Of a stretch of 43,727 nucleotides of DNA, positions 32,060-40,211 are shown piece after piece; the stretch's first letter is position 1; each line of letters opens with the position of its first letter. The DNA is taken from the NCBI GenBank assembly GCA_937899715.1, contig CALCNX010000040.1, positions 1 through 43,727 on the forward strand, given 5' to 3'. Under the pieces are notes generated by a model. It saw only the letters and a program-made list of their open reading frames with translations. It searched no databases and was not told the origin of the DNA. This stretch comes from an uncultured bacterium. Its GTDB lineage: Bacteria; Bacteroidota; Ignavibacteria; Kapaibacteriales; UBA4661. A program made the position numbers and the translations under genes.

Positions 32060-33820
32060 ATGAAATCTACTCCTTTAGGAACATTACTCATTGTGTTAGT
32101 TTGTCTTTTGGGGCTTGCCGCAGCAAGCAATCTCAATGCTCAAGTCGAACACGTGCCAGTGGCGCACCCGGTCTATGATTTTCTCATGCACGCCGAAGCA
32201 CGAGGCGTATTCTCAAATTTCTCCTCCACAGCGCTGCCGCTCCAGCGAAAAGAAATTATTGCGGCGCTAGAAGTCATGCGCAGGCGCGATACGCTGCTTT
32301 CCGGCGCAGAGCAATCAACACTTGCTGGCTTTGAGCGTGAATTTCGTATCACATCCGCGCCGCGAGCCATCGTTTTTTCTACCCCAAGCGATTCGGCGCA
32401 ACTCTTTTTTAGTCGGTTGCTGACGAATGATGAAAAGTTTCTTGCTTTTTATACGTCCACAGCTGTCACCGTCACGGTTACACCATTGCTATCGGTAGAT
32501 GCACGCGCAGCAAGCGGCAATAATCGTGCGCTTCTTGGCACATACGGTGGGCGCATCTTCGGGACGATTGACAATACCCTTGGTTTTTTTCTGCAAGGCT
32601 CAAGCACAGGCGTATTTGTGGGTAATACTGAAGGCGACTCGGCATTTCTGAAGCAAGATCCGCAGTTATTCAAAAACCCCACATTTCGGCTCTACAACCC
32701 GCGCTTCATCAATTTTGCCGAATCGCACGTGCGCTTCGACCATCGCTGGTTTTATGCCGGAGTGGGACGTGAGACGCGGCTTATCGGGTCGGGCTACATG
32801 ACGCGGGGAATTATGTCTGACAATAGCATTTCTGCCGATGCTTTCATGCTGGGCGCACGTTTCCCGGAGAATAATCCTGCGTCGGAAACAGGTTTCGAGT
32901 ATCGTTTTACGCATTTTAGTTTGCTTGCCGAGCCACTTGATTTGAACGGCAATATCAATCCCCGTTCTGCGGGTGCAGAAACTATCGTGCCACCAAAGTT
33001 TATGGCGTACCACCGCGCAGCAGTGCGTGGCGCGTGGGGCGAAGCGAGTATCTGGGAATCGGTCGTGTATAGCAATCGCGGGCTGGAACTGGCATACATG
33101 ACACCGTTCTCTTTTCTCAAAGGCACAAGTGATAATCTCCGCGACCGCGACAATGCCGCGCTTGGCGTGGATGCTACGCTCCGACCACTCGCGGGCGTAC
33201 AAATCAAGGGAACGTTTATGCTTGATGATATTGAATTTGGACGGCTCGGCAAAGACTCAGCAACAGGACGCTTTTGGTGGCAAAATAAAATTGCGTGGAA
33301 CCTTGGCGTGATGCTCTCTCCAAGCGGCATACCGCTTGATGCAACGCTGGAATATGCGATGGTTACGCCCTACGCGTACACGCACTTTTCTCGCCAAAAT
33401 GCCATGACGCAAGATGGAATCTTATTTGCCGGAAACTTACAGCCAAATTCTGACGAAATTAAAGCACAGGTGCGTTATTTCTGGGGTGGGCGCTATCCGC
33501 TATCCCTTACTGCTGCGTACAGGCGGTACGGACGCAATACCTACGACGCACAGGGGCGACTTCTAAGCAACGTTGGCGGTGATGTGTTGTACACAATTCG
33601 CCGCGATTCTGCGTTTAATCCCATTGACCGCACGACGGTTATGTTTTTGGAAGGCGACCGCGAAGACCGATTTATGCTGACGCTGGCGGGCGGGCTGGAA
33701 CTTATTCGCCACGTCAATCTGCAATTTCTCTACCGCTATACCAAAGTAACCACCATGCAAGCGCCGTCCGCCTTGCCGGAACACTACATCGGCTTTACGC
33801 TGCGCTTTGAGGATTTTTAA
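32060..33820 (+). CDS. Wzi-type capsule assembly outer-membrane protein (likely)
   Basis: 586 residues starting at MKSTPLGTLLIVLVCLLGLAAASNLNAQ, a clear signal peptide; upstream codons are not signal-like and contain the promoter. An N-terminal helical part (about 35-110, PVYDFLMHAEARG...LPLQRKEIIAALEVM) is followed by a long beta-barrel with strands such as HRWFYAGVGRETRLIG, FEYRFTHFSLLAEP, AAVRGAWGEASIWESVVYSNRGLELAYMTPFSFLKGTSDNLRDRDNAALGVDA and a last strand LPEHYIGFTLRFEDF. The 'SNRG-x-E-x-x-Y-x-x-P' and 'RDNA' features suggest the Wzi (capsule assembly) family, which binds capsular polysaccharide at the surface. manC nearby would supply GDP-mannose. The stop overlaps the convergent gene by 26 bases. 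Confidence 0.7.
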   Translation: MKSTPLGTLLIVLVCLLGLAAASNLNAQVEHVPVAHPVYDFLMHAEARGVFSNFSSTALPLQRKEIIAALEVMRRRDTLLSGAEQSTLAGFEREFRITSAPRAIVFSTPSDSAQLFFSRLLTNDEKFLAFYTSTAVTVTVTPLLSVDARAASGNNRALLGTYGGRIFGTIDNTLGFFLQGSSTGVFVGNTEGDSAFLKQDPQLFKNPTFRLYNPRFINFAESHVRFDHRWFYAGVGRETRLIGSGYMTRGIMSDNSISADAFMLGARFPENNPASETGFEYRFTHFSLLAEPLDLNGNINPRSAGAETIVPPKFMAYHRAAVRGAWGEASIWESVVYSNRGLELAYMTPFSFLKGTSDNLRDRDNAALGVDATLRPLAGVQIKGTFMLDDIEFGRLGKDSATGRFWWQNKIAWNLGVMLSPSGIPLDATLEYAMVTPYAYTHFSRQNAMTQDGILFAGNLQPNSDEIKAQVRYFWGGRYPLSLTAAYRRYGRNTYDAQGRLLSNVGGDVLYTIRRDSAFNPIDRTTVMFLEGDREDRFMLTLAGGLELIRHVNLQFLYRYTKVTTMQAPSALPEHYIGFTLRFEDF

Positions 33821-35864
33821 TCTGGGAATTTTTAGGCGGAAAGAAGAACTCACGGGTATTTGACCGAAAATATTTACCCAGAAGGCTGACCAATTCTGCG
33901 CTCTGCCGGAAATTGACATTGCGCGAACGAACGGCAACAAAAAGCGCAAGACTGAAACTCACAAGAAAATTCATTGCGCCAATACCGACAATTCCCAAAA
34001 CTGTCCACAAGACCGCACCTATGCTCACTGTTTCACCATTCACGAACAAACTCACGAGCGCAATCGCAAAACTGGCGGCAGCAAACGTAATATGGCGAAT
34101 ATCAAACGGCAAGCCGAGAATAAAACCAATGGTGGAAGCCGTACCCAACATAAAGCCGAAGAAAAAATTTCCTGCCAGCGCACCCAAATTATTTTCTACA
34201 TAGTCTGCAAATCTCTCCAATTGGGGCTTGGAGAGAATCCGCCGCAAAACAGGATGCTGCCGAATACGCTCCGGGATATTGTTGAAAACAACGCTATTGT
34301 CGTAATATCCCGAAATCAAGCCTGACAAAAACAAGAACACACCCGCAATACCGGCGTGAATGAGCGATAAACTGAGGAAAGGGTGAAGTTCGTTAATCAT
34401 TTTATGCGCTTTTGCGACATCTGCCATTGAGGAAGTCGTGAGCAAATAGTAGAGCGTTGCCAAAACGCACGCCACAGGAAACGACACCACGACATTTCCT
34501 GCAAAGGAAATAAGCTGGCTACGCGATACTTTGGCAATCGTTTCCACAAGACTTTGCAACGAAATTTCTCCGCTTGATACCGACTTACGGCGCACATCCA
34601 GCGATTCGGCGATGGCTGAAGCTGTCATTGCGGGCTGCTTGGTGGCAAGTTTGAAGCCCACAATATGAATCAGCATGAAGCCGGCAGAATAGTTCAGGCT
34701 GTAAAAAAGCGCCTCGCCGAAGGGTGGTAAATGCCCGTGCGTAATCCACAGTTTTATGCACGTCATAAAAGCCACAATCAGCCCACCACCCATCGAAGAA
34801 GTAAAAAAGGCGATAAATTCCTTACGGGTCGTGGTGATGTAGTGTTCGCCTGTTTTTGCGGCGTTCTCTACGATTTGGAACGTGAGAAGTGCAGTATTGT
34901 GGGCGGAGTGCTTTATGAGACTATGGTCGGTGTCCTCCGCTTCCACAGTTTCCTTCCAAAGCCGTACAATAGCGCTTTGAAGCTCATGCGGCTCATCGGC
35001 AGTGGGACTGAAAGTGAGGTAAATAAGTGAACGGAGGCGTTCAATATGCTGCACAATGCGCTGAATTTGGTACGTCAGGCTCAGGCTTGCTCCCGAATTA
35101 TGCCGATGGCGGCGAATATATTCTACGCAGTCCTCGCACTGGGAGAGCATTACGAGGGCGTGTTGTGCATCGCTGCTGTCGGCTTTGGATGGCGCTGCGT
35201 TATTTGCACGAATCCGCTCCACATAGCGCACCAGCTCACGGCTCTGCTCCAAAAAAGGCAGACTTTTCTCAACAATGCTATGCTCTTCGTTACCTGCTTT
35301 CGGGAGTCGGACTATTACGTCCGATTCCGTGCCCATTGCAGCCAATTTATGCGATAGCACCAGCACCGCATTGAGCAGTTTATTATATGTTCCCGTAAAA
35401 ATGTCCACCTCACTATTGGGCGTAGCAAAACCGAGTGTTTCAAGGAGTTCGACCAGCATTGCATCCGGCAGAGCGCAGAACCAATCGTAGTCACTGTTGT
35501 CATCAAATGTAAGATTGATAATGCCTCTGAGTGTATCGGCATTATAGGCGGGTGGCAGAATAAGATGAGTAATTTTCTGAAATGCTTCGCTGAAAAAGCC
35601 GTGCTGCGACTGCACACCCGATTCGGCATAGAGCGACAAATGCGAGGAATTATTCAACAGGCGTTCAATGTAGGCAGAGAGTGCCTCACGGAAGGACTGA
35701 TGCTCTTGGAGTGTTGTGAGTAATTGCCGCAAGCGCTGCTCGGCAATGGCGTTTTTGTTGAAAGTCATGCGTGAGGGGCGTAGAGCTGCAACTATATCCA
35801 CAAGATATTGCGGGTTCGTTGTGGCTGTATCTTCGCTGAGCGCTTGGAGAAGGGCTTGAAACAT
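33795..35864 (-). CDS. Gcr/COG4389-type multi-pass membrane protein ('site-specific recombinase' family)
   Basis: 689 residues from MFQALLQALSEDT (a longer frame begins 16 codons earlier without support). The first half is helical and soluble (about 1-330). The second half has many membrane segments: FIAFFTSSMGGGLIVAFMTCIKLW, FYSLNYSAGFMLIHIVGFKLATKQPAMTAS, VVVSFPVACVLATLYYLL and ALAGNFFFGFMLGTASTIGFILGLPFDIRHITFAAASFAIAL are visible. FMTCIK, FKLATKQPAMTA and GNFFFGFMLG...GLPFDIRH are hallmarks of COG4389, named after gonococcal gcr; the recombinase label is historical and no DNA-cutting motif is seen. Function unknown; an integral inner-membrane protein. Its 3' end overlaps the Wzi-like gene. 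Confidence 0.8.
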   Translation of the reverse strand: MFQALLQALSEDTATTNPQYLVDIVAALRPSRMTFNKNAIAEQRLRQLLTTLQEHQSFREALSAYIERLLNNSSHLSLYAESGVQSQHGFFSEAFQKITHLILPPAYNADTLRGIINLTFDDNSDYDWFCALPDAMLVELLETLGFATPNSEVDIFTGTYNKLLNAVLVLSHKLAAMGTESDVIVRLPKAGNEEHSIVEKSLPFLEQSRELVRYVERIRANNAAPSKADSSDAQHALVMLSQCEDCVEYIRRHRHNSGASLSLTYQIQRIVQHIERLRSLIYLTFSPTADEPHELQSAIVRLWKETVEAEDTDHSLIKHSAHNTALLTFQIVENAAKTGEHYITTTRKEFIAFFTSSMGGGLIVAFMTCIKLWITHGHLPPFGEALFYSLNYSAGFMLIHIVGFKLATKQPAMTASAIAESLDVRRKSVSSGEISLQSLVETIAKVSRSQLISFAGNVVVSFPVACVLATLYYLLTTSSMADVAKAHKMINELHPFLSLSLIHAGIAGVFLFLSGLISGYYDNSVVFNNIPERIRQHPVLRRILSKPQLERFADYVENNLGALAGNFFFGFMLGTASTIGFILGLPFDIRHITFAAASFAIALVSLFVNGETVSIGAVLWTVLGIVGIGAMNFLVSFSLALFVAVRSRNVNFRQSAELVSLLGKYFRSNTREFFFPPKNSQIKNPQSAA

Positions 35865-35953
35865 AGTGCTGAAGGAGTGTGGAGAGAAGCAGATTGAGAG
35901 AATGAAGAGCAATACAAAGAGTCGGGAACGTACGGTTGCTCCCGACTACTCAA

Positions 35954-36880
35954 TCATGCGCTTTCTAAAGCAAGTCGCACAAAGCCTTGCGCCGCATCCA
36001 GTCGTTGTTTTGCCGTTTCGAGGTCATGATTGCCAAGAAGCATCACGAGCGCCGTTTTGACGTGCCCGCCTGTCAATCCAAGCACACGTGCAGCTTCGTC
36101 GTAATCTGCGCCCGTTATGTCCATCACGATACGTTTTGCGCGTTCGACGAGTTTTGCATTGGTCATTTGGAGGTCAATCATCACATTGCCGTAGGTCTTG
36201 CCAAGGCGCACCATTGATGCGGTTGTGAGCATATTCAGCACCAGTTTTTGTGCGGTGCCGGATTTCATGCGCGTCGAACCCATAATCACTTCCGGTCCCA
36301 CATTGGGACAAATGAGATAATCCGCCGTAATGCCAAGTTCAGCTAGCTTCTCGCGGTTGGTAGTCGTGACAAGAATAGTCGCTGCACCATTCGCAGAAGC
36401 TGCCTTGAGAGCGCCCAACACGTAGGGTGTTCTGCCGGAAGCCGCAATACCGCATACAACGTCGTTTGCGTCAATGTCCAGCGCCCAGAGGTCAGCAGCG
36501 CCCGATTCCGGCTTGTCTTCAGCGCCTTCTTGCGCGGTGAACATTGCTTCACGTCCGCCCGCAATAAGCGCTTGCACCATGGAGGCAGGTGTGCCGTATG
36601 TGGGCGGGCATTCCGACGCATCCACAACGCCCAAACGCCCGCTTGTGCCTGCGCCAACATAAATCAGCCGTCCGCCACGCTTGAAGCATCCGACGATGCA
36701 CTCCACCGCCGCCGCAATAGCAGGCAATTCCTCACGAACAGCAAGCGGTACGCGGGTATCGTTGTCATTGATAAAACGCAAAATTTCTTCGACGGAAGCC
36801 GTGTCAATGCGGGCAGTGTCGGGGTTCTTTTGTTCAGTCGGAAGTCCTGATATTTCGTGAAAAAGGTTTGGAGCGGGCAT
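35954..36880 (-). CDS. murQ: N-acetylmuramic acid 6-phosphate etherase
   Basis: Cleaves the lactyl ether of MurNAc 6-phosphate to GlcNAc 6-phosphate and D-lactate in peptidoglycan recycling. 308 residues, normal. SIS-domain sugar-phosphate loop GAGTSGRLGVVDASECPPTYG (about 77-97; quoted here for its GAGTSGRLG core), GREAMFTAQEGAEDKPESGAADL, CGIAASGRTPYVLGAL, and MGSTRMKSGTAQKLVLNM are intact, with the active-site Glu in the SECPPTYG and EGAED region. No MurNAc-specific transporter gene is next to it. Confidence 0.95.
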   Translation of the reverse strand: MPAPNLFHEISGLPTEQKNPDTARIDTASVEEILRFINDNDTRVPLAVREELPAIAAAVECIVGCFKRGGRLIYVGAGTSGRLGVVDASECPPTYGTPASMVQALIAGGREAMFTAQEGAEDKPESGAADLWALDIDANDVVCGIAASGRTPYVLGALKAASANGAATILVTTTNREKLAELGITADYLICPNVGPEVIMGSTRMKSGTAQKLVLNMLTTASMVRLGKTYGNVMIDLQMTNAKLVERAKRIVMDITGADYDEAARVLGLTGGHVKTALVMLLGNHDLETAKQRLDAAQGFVRLALESA

Positions 36881-36946
36881 AGTGTGGAGGTGTTTGGAGT
36901 GTTGTAATGGAGTTGTTGATGATCAAATCTGGGCTTTCTTTCCCGC

Positions 36947-36978
36947 ACAATCTACATTCTTTGCAGATTTTGTGCAAG
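36947..36978 (-). promoter_or_regulatory. possible promoter for murQ: CTTG-N20-TAGATTGT
   Basis: CTTG and a TAnnTTTG-like box (two mismatches) with the same 20-base spacing as other promoters here, 67 bases before murQ. Nothing similar was seen for the divergent PIG-L gene. Confidence 0.3.
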
Positions 36979-37095
36979 CGAGGAGTGTGGGGAAATTTGC
37001 GGTAGAGGCAAAAAATATGTAGTTTACGAAAGCGAAGATAACGACACTTTCACTCCCCCAAGCACTTTGCTACGCAAACACCATTCAATTGAGCT

Positions 37096-38433
37096 ATGAG
37101 TGAGAAAAAACCACTACTTACTGCTTTGTTTATTGCCTGTCATCCTGATGATATAGAAATTGGTGCCGGCGGAACAGTGGCGCATTTAGCCGCCAAAGGA
37201 TGGACAGTCTGGATTTGTATTTTGACCAAAGAACAGAAAGATGATGTTGCTGCCCAGCGTCGCATGGAAGCTCTGCAAGGAGCACAATTGCTTGGTGTTG
37301 CGCCCGAGCACGTTCTCTTTGCCGGTTTCCCTGACGGAGACTTGCAGTGCGGGCGCGAGTCCGTGGGAATGATGAGGGAGTTATTGAAAGGGCATCATTG
37401 CGCACCGGATATTGTCTTTACGCACACCCATTCCGACAGCCACAACGACCACCGTGCGGCACACGAATTGACGATTTCAACATTTCGCAAAAAGCCGATT
37501 TTATGCTATGCCGTTGTTAATTCTCTTGTGCTCTCCACCTTCAAGCCAAGTGTTTTTATTGAGACCGCAGCATATCGTGTGCAGAAAGAGCAGGCATTAG
37601 CGGTGCATTTATCGCAGGGGGAGCGCATAGATACTGCTTCCATCTTTTATCGTATTGGCGAATACTCTCGCTCGCTGGGGCTTCAGGAAGCGGAACCTTT
37701 TGAACTCATCATCCAAGAAGGCGCAGAAGATATGCTCTTTCTGGTGCAGGGCTTGAATGATTCGGCTTTTCACACCTTTTGGCAGCCGCTTCTAAATAAT
37801 AACCAACTATCTATCGTGTGCTCTACGCCCGTCGCACAACGCAAGGAACGGCGCGAGTTATATCTCGACCATGAGCATACGGGCGTACAGGAGCTTTCGT
37901 CTTCTTTTGCCTCGCTCTGGCACGACAAAAACCCCTTGGAACTGCTTCGCTGGAATCACCCACAGGCAGAGAAAATTCTTTGGAACTCTCATGTTGTTCT
38001 CTGCGGCAGTAGTGTGTCCAATTTCATAACGGAGCATTATTTTAATCATTTGCCAAACCTGCGCTTTATCGTTGATTACACGATGCCGGACTATAAAAGC
38101 ATTGTTATTCTTGACCGCCACCGAAAACAAGAGATTGCAGCCGTCTATGAAAAGGATGAGTTTGGTGATACAATACTCACACGCGACCAAGGCATCCTAA
38201 CGGTAATGACGAATCCCTTCAAGCCCACGCGCTTTCTTATTGGCTGCATGGGTATTCACGGTTACGGCACGATGGCGTGTTTGCACGTGCTGAACTCCCA
38301 GATTCACCTTCAAGAGCTTATGACCTTTCTTCAACAACAAGCCGCAAGTACCTTTCAAGTGCTGATAGAGTATAATGTTCTTGAACAAAAGCCACGGATT
38401 CTCTATGATACATTCACGGAAATTGATTCATAG
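37096..38433 (+). CDS. PIG-L deacetylase fused to an unrecognised C-terminal domain
   Basis: 445 residues. Residues 1-220 are a LmbE/PIG-L zinc N-deacetylase: ACHPDDIEIGAGGTVA (zinc ligands His and Asp), HTHSDSHNDHRAAHE (third ligand in HxDHR) and YFxIxE-like end. Residues about 225-445 have no deacetylase counterpart. They read as an alpha/beta domain: HVVLCGSSVSNFITEHYF (a 'GGP/S-x-x-N' type loop), DKDEFGDTILTRDQGILTVMTNPFKPTRFLIGCMGIHGYGTMACLHVL (LTVxxNPFxPxxxLIxxMGIHGYGT). This resembles a domain I have seen at C-termini of archaeal and bacterial proteins of unknown function, but I cannot name it. It probably de-N-acetylates a sugar or glycolipid, with the added domain giving ligand recognition. 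Next to murQ, amino-sugar metabolism is plausible. Confidence 0.8.
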   Translation: MSEKKPLLTALFIACHPDDIEIGAGGTVAHLAAKGWTVWICILTKEQKDDVAAQRRMEALQGAQLLGVAPEHVLFAGFPDGDLQCGRESVGMMRELLKGHHCAPDIVFTHTHSDSHNDHRAAHELTISTFRKKPILCYAVVNSLVLSTFKPSVFIETAAYRVQKEQALAVHLSQGERIDTASIFYRIGEYSRSLGLQEAEPFELIIQEGAEDMLFLVQGLNDSAFHTFWQPLLNNNQLSIVCSTPVAQRKERRELYLDHEHTGVQELSSSFASLWHDKNPLELLRWNHPQAEKILWNSHVVLCGSSVSNFITEHYFNHLPNLRFIVDYTMPDYKSIVILDRHRKQEIAAVYEKDEFGDTILTRDQGILTVMTNPFKPTRFLIGCMGIHGYGTMACLHVLNSQIHLQELMTFLQQQAASTFQVLIEYNVLEQKPRILYDTFTEIDS

Positions 38434-38478
38434 GCGGTCATGTCGGCACTTCCTGCCTTTCTTTTAGTTTTTCCCACA

Positions 38479-40044
38479 TCACCGCGCAATAATCGCAAAC
38501 TCCGTCCGCCTGTTTTTCTGCCTGTCATCCTCAGTGTCGTTCGTGGCGACGGGCTGCGATAAGCCCAAACCCTTCGAGCGCAATCGCTCCGGCTTTACGC
38601 CGCGCTCCACAAGTGCCTGCACGACAGCCGCTGCGCGGAGTTCCGAAAGACGCTGGTTAAATTCCTCGCCACCAATGTTATCGGTATGTCCTCGGACTTC
38701 AATTCTGATGCGCGGTGCGTTCAGCATTGCCCCCGCGATGGCATCCAGCATTGGTGCGGATTCGGGACGAACTTCCGCTTTCTTGTAGTCGAAGTATATT
38801 TTGGTCGTTGAAAAAACCGTGTTGACTGAATCAAGCATAGTAAACGGCGATTTATCTATTGTTCCACGAGCTTTTTTCTCTTTTGCACTTTTAACTGAAT
38901 CGCTAGCAAGCCTATTCCCTTTCATGCCGGAGTGTGTCGTGCTTAGAATCTTACCTGTCGAATCGAAGCTATCAGTACCGTATGGATTCAACGTAACATC
39001 TATGAGTGATTTCCCCGCAAAGGGTGTAGGCGAGTAGGTAATCTTGTAGAAATTGCGCAGACTCTCGTAAATGTCCTTGAATACCGCCCCAAATTCCGAC
39101 TTCGACCGTACATGATAATACTTCCCGCCCGTGTACTGCGCCAGTGCCTTCAATGTCGAATCATTCACATACCCAAATCCCACCGGAAATATCCGCACAT
39201 TGTGCGCCCGTGCGTAAGCGTACAGCTCCGCATCCGTCGTCTTCGAGGCGTTGTCCTCTCCATCGGTGAAGAGCACCAATGCTCGTGGCGTGTCCTTGTT
39301 CGTCGTCTTCAAAAGGTCAATGGATTCCTTCATCGCGTCGTAGAGTGCCGTGTAGAGTCCATAACCCTTCAGGTCTCGATTTTGTAAGGCGCTGTCCAAC
39401 TGGCGCAGGTCGGCAGTGAGCTTACGTTCCACCGTGATTTTCTTATCGAACTTCGCAATGGCGATGCGGTCATTGGGGTACTTCATCTTGACGAACATTC
39501 GGGCTGCATCCAGCAGATATTCAATCGCACCTGCCATCGAGCCACCGTGGTCAAGCGTGAGCGCGAGGGCATAGGTCATCGAATCAAGGTCGCCATACTC
39601 GCGGACGACGTACTCTTTGACTTCGACGGTATCACCACCGAGGAATTGAGTGATACCCGTCCAGTAGCGTTTGTATGTTCCTTCGCCTTTGTAGTATGGG
39701 TCAGCCATACCGGAGATGAAGTTACCGGAAGAGTCGAGGACACGAGCGAAGACGCGGACTTCTTTGGGATAGTCTTCGGATTCGACTTTCCAGACATCAA
39801 GGACTAAGCCATCGGGGTCGGTGACGGCGGATATATTTTTCTTCCCGGTGATGTAGAGCGGGCGTTTTTGAGTAGAATCCTCGGCAGCACTGTCGGCATT
39901 GAGAGCAAATTCACGGGTACGAGACGAACCGCACGAACTGAAAAAGAATAAACCAAGGAAGAAGGCGAGAGCAGTAAGGACGGAAGAGCAATTCAGTCCC
40001 GACAGCTTGAATAAATGCGACTTGCGCAGAAGATTCACGTGCAT
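38479..40044 (-). CDS. lipoprotein with VWA-like domain and C-terminal OmpA domain, paralogue A
   Basis: 521 residues from MHVNLLRKSHLF, a lipoprotein signal peptide with lipobox FFSSC (Cys about 37). A beta-sandwich (about 70-150, DVWKVESEDYPKEVRVFARVL), a von Willebrand A-like domain (about 160-340; LDHGGSMAG near 164, TDGEDNASKTT near 245), a 70-residue linker, and an OmpA peptidoglycan-binding domain (about 410-521; IYFDYKKAEVRPES, GHTDNIGGEEFNQRLSELRA, KNRRTEFAI) are seen. The MIDAS motif is unusual: DHGGS instead of DxSxS. Lipid anchor and peptidoglycan-binding tail suggest it ties outer membrane to cell wall with the VWA domain displayed. It is preceded by its larger paralogue B. Confidence 0.9.
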   Translation of the reverse strand: MHVNLLRKSHLFKLSGLNCSSVLTALAFFLGLFFFSSCGSSRTREFALNADSAAEDSTQKRPLYITGKKNISAVTDPDGLVLDVWKVESEDYPKEVRVFARVLDSSGNFISGMADPYYKGEGTYKRYWTGITQFLGGDTVEVKEYVVREYGDLDSMTYALALTLDHGGSMAGAIEYLLDAARMFVKMKYPNDRIAIAKFDKKITVERKLTADLRQLDSALQNRDLKGYGLYTALYDAMKESIDLLKTTNKDTPRALVLFTDGEDNASKTTDAELYAYARAHNVRIFPVGFGYVNDSTLKALAQYTGGKYYHVRSKSEFGAVFKDIYESLRNFYKITYSPTPFAGKSLIDVTLNPYGTDSFDSTGKILSTTHSGMKGNRLASDSVKSAKEKKARGTIDKSPFTMLDSVNTVFSTTKIYFDYKKAEVRPESAPMLDAIAGAMLNAPRIRIEVRGHTDNIGGEEFNQRLSELRAAAVVQALVERGVKPERLRSKGLGLSQPVATNDTEDDRQKNRRTEFAIIAR

Positions 40045-40129
40045 AGCAAAGGGAATCGTTGGAAGAAAACGAACTATGCGACGCAAATGCTTTCAATAGG
40101 CAGAGAGTAAAAGTGAGGGATTTGTTGTT

Positions 40130-40159
40130 ATGCCGGGCGCATCATTACGCGCCCGGCAT
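40130..40159. terminator. 11-bp hairpin between the two paralogues
   Basis: ATGCCGGGCGC / GCGCCCGGCAT with an eight-base loop, in the 167 bases between paralogue B's stop and paralogue A's start on the minus strand. No T-run follows, so it may attenuate or stabilise rather than cleanly terminate. Confidence 0.5.
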
Positions 40160-40211
40160 CAATGTGTAGATTTCATCTTTTTCTTAAATTCAATTTGCAT
40201 CACCGCTTGCA

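Noticed and set aside
33795..35864. A mobile-element integrase, as the name 'site-specific recombinase' for this family might imply
   Set aside because: The protein is a polytopic membrane protein without tyrosine- or serine-recombinase motifs, and there are no attachment-like repeats around it.
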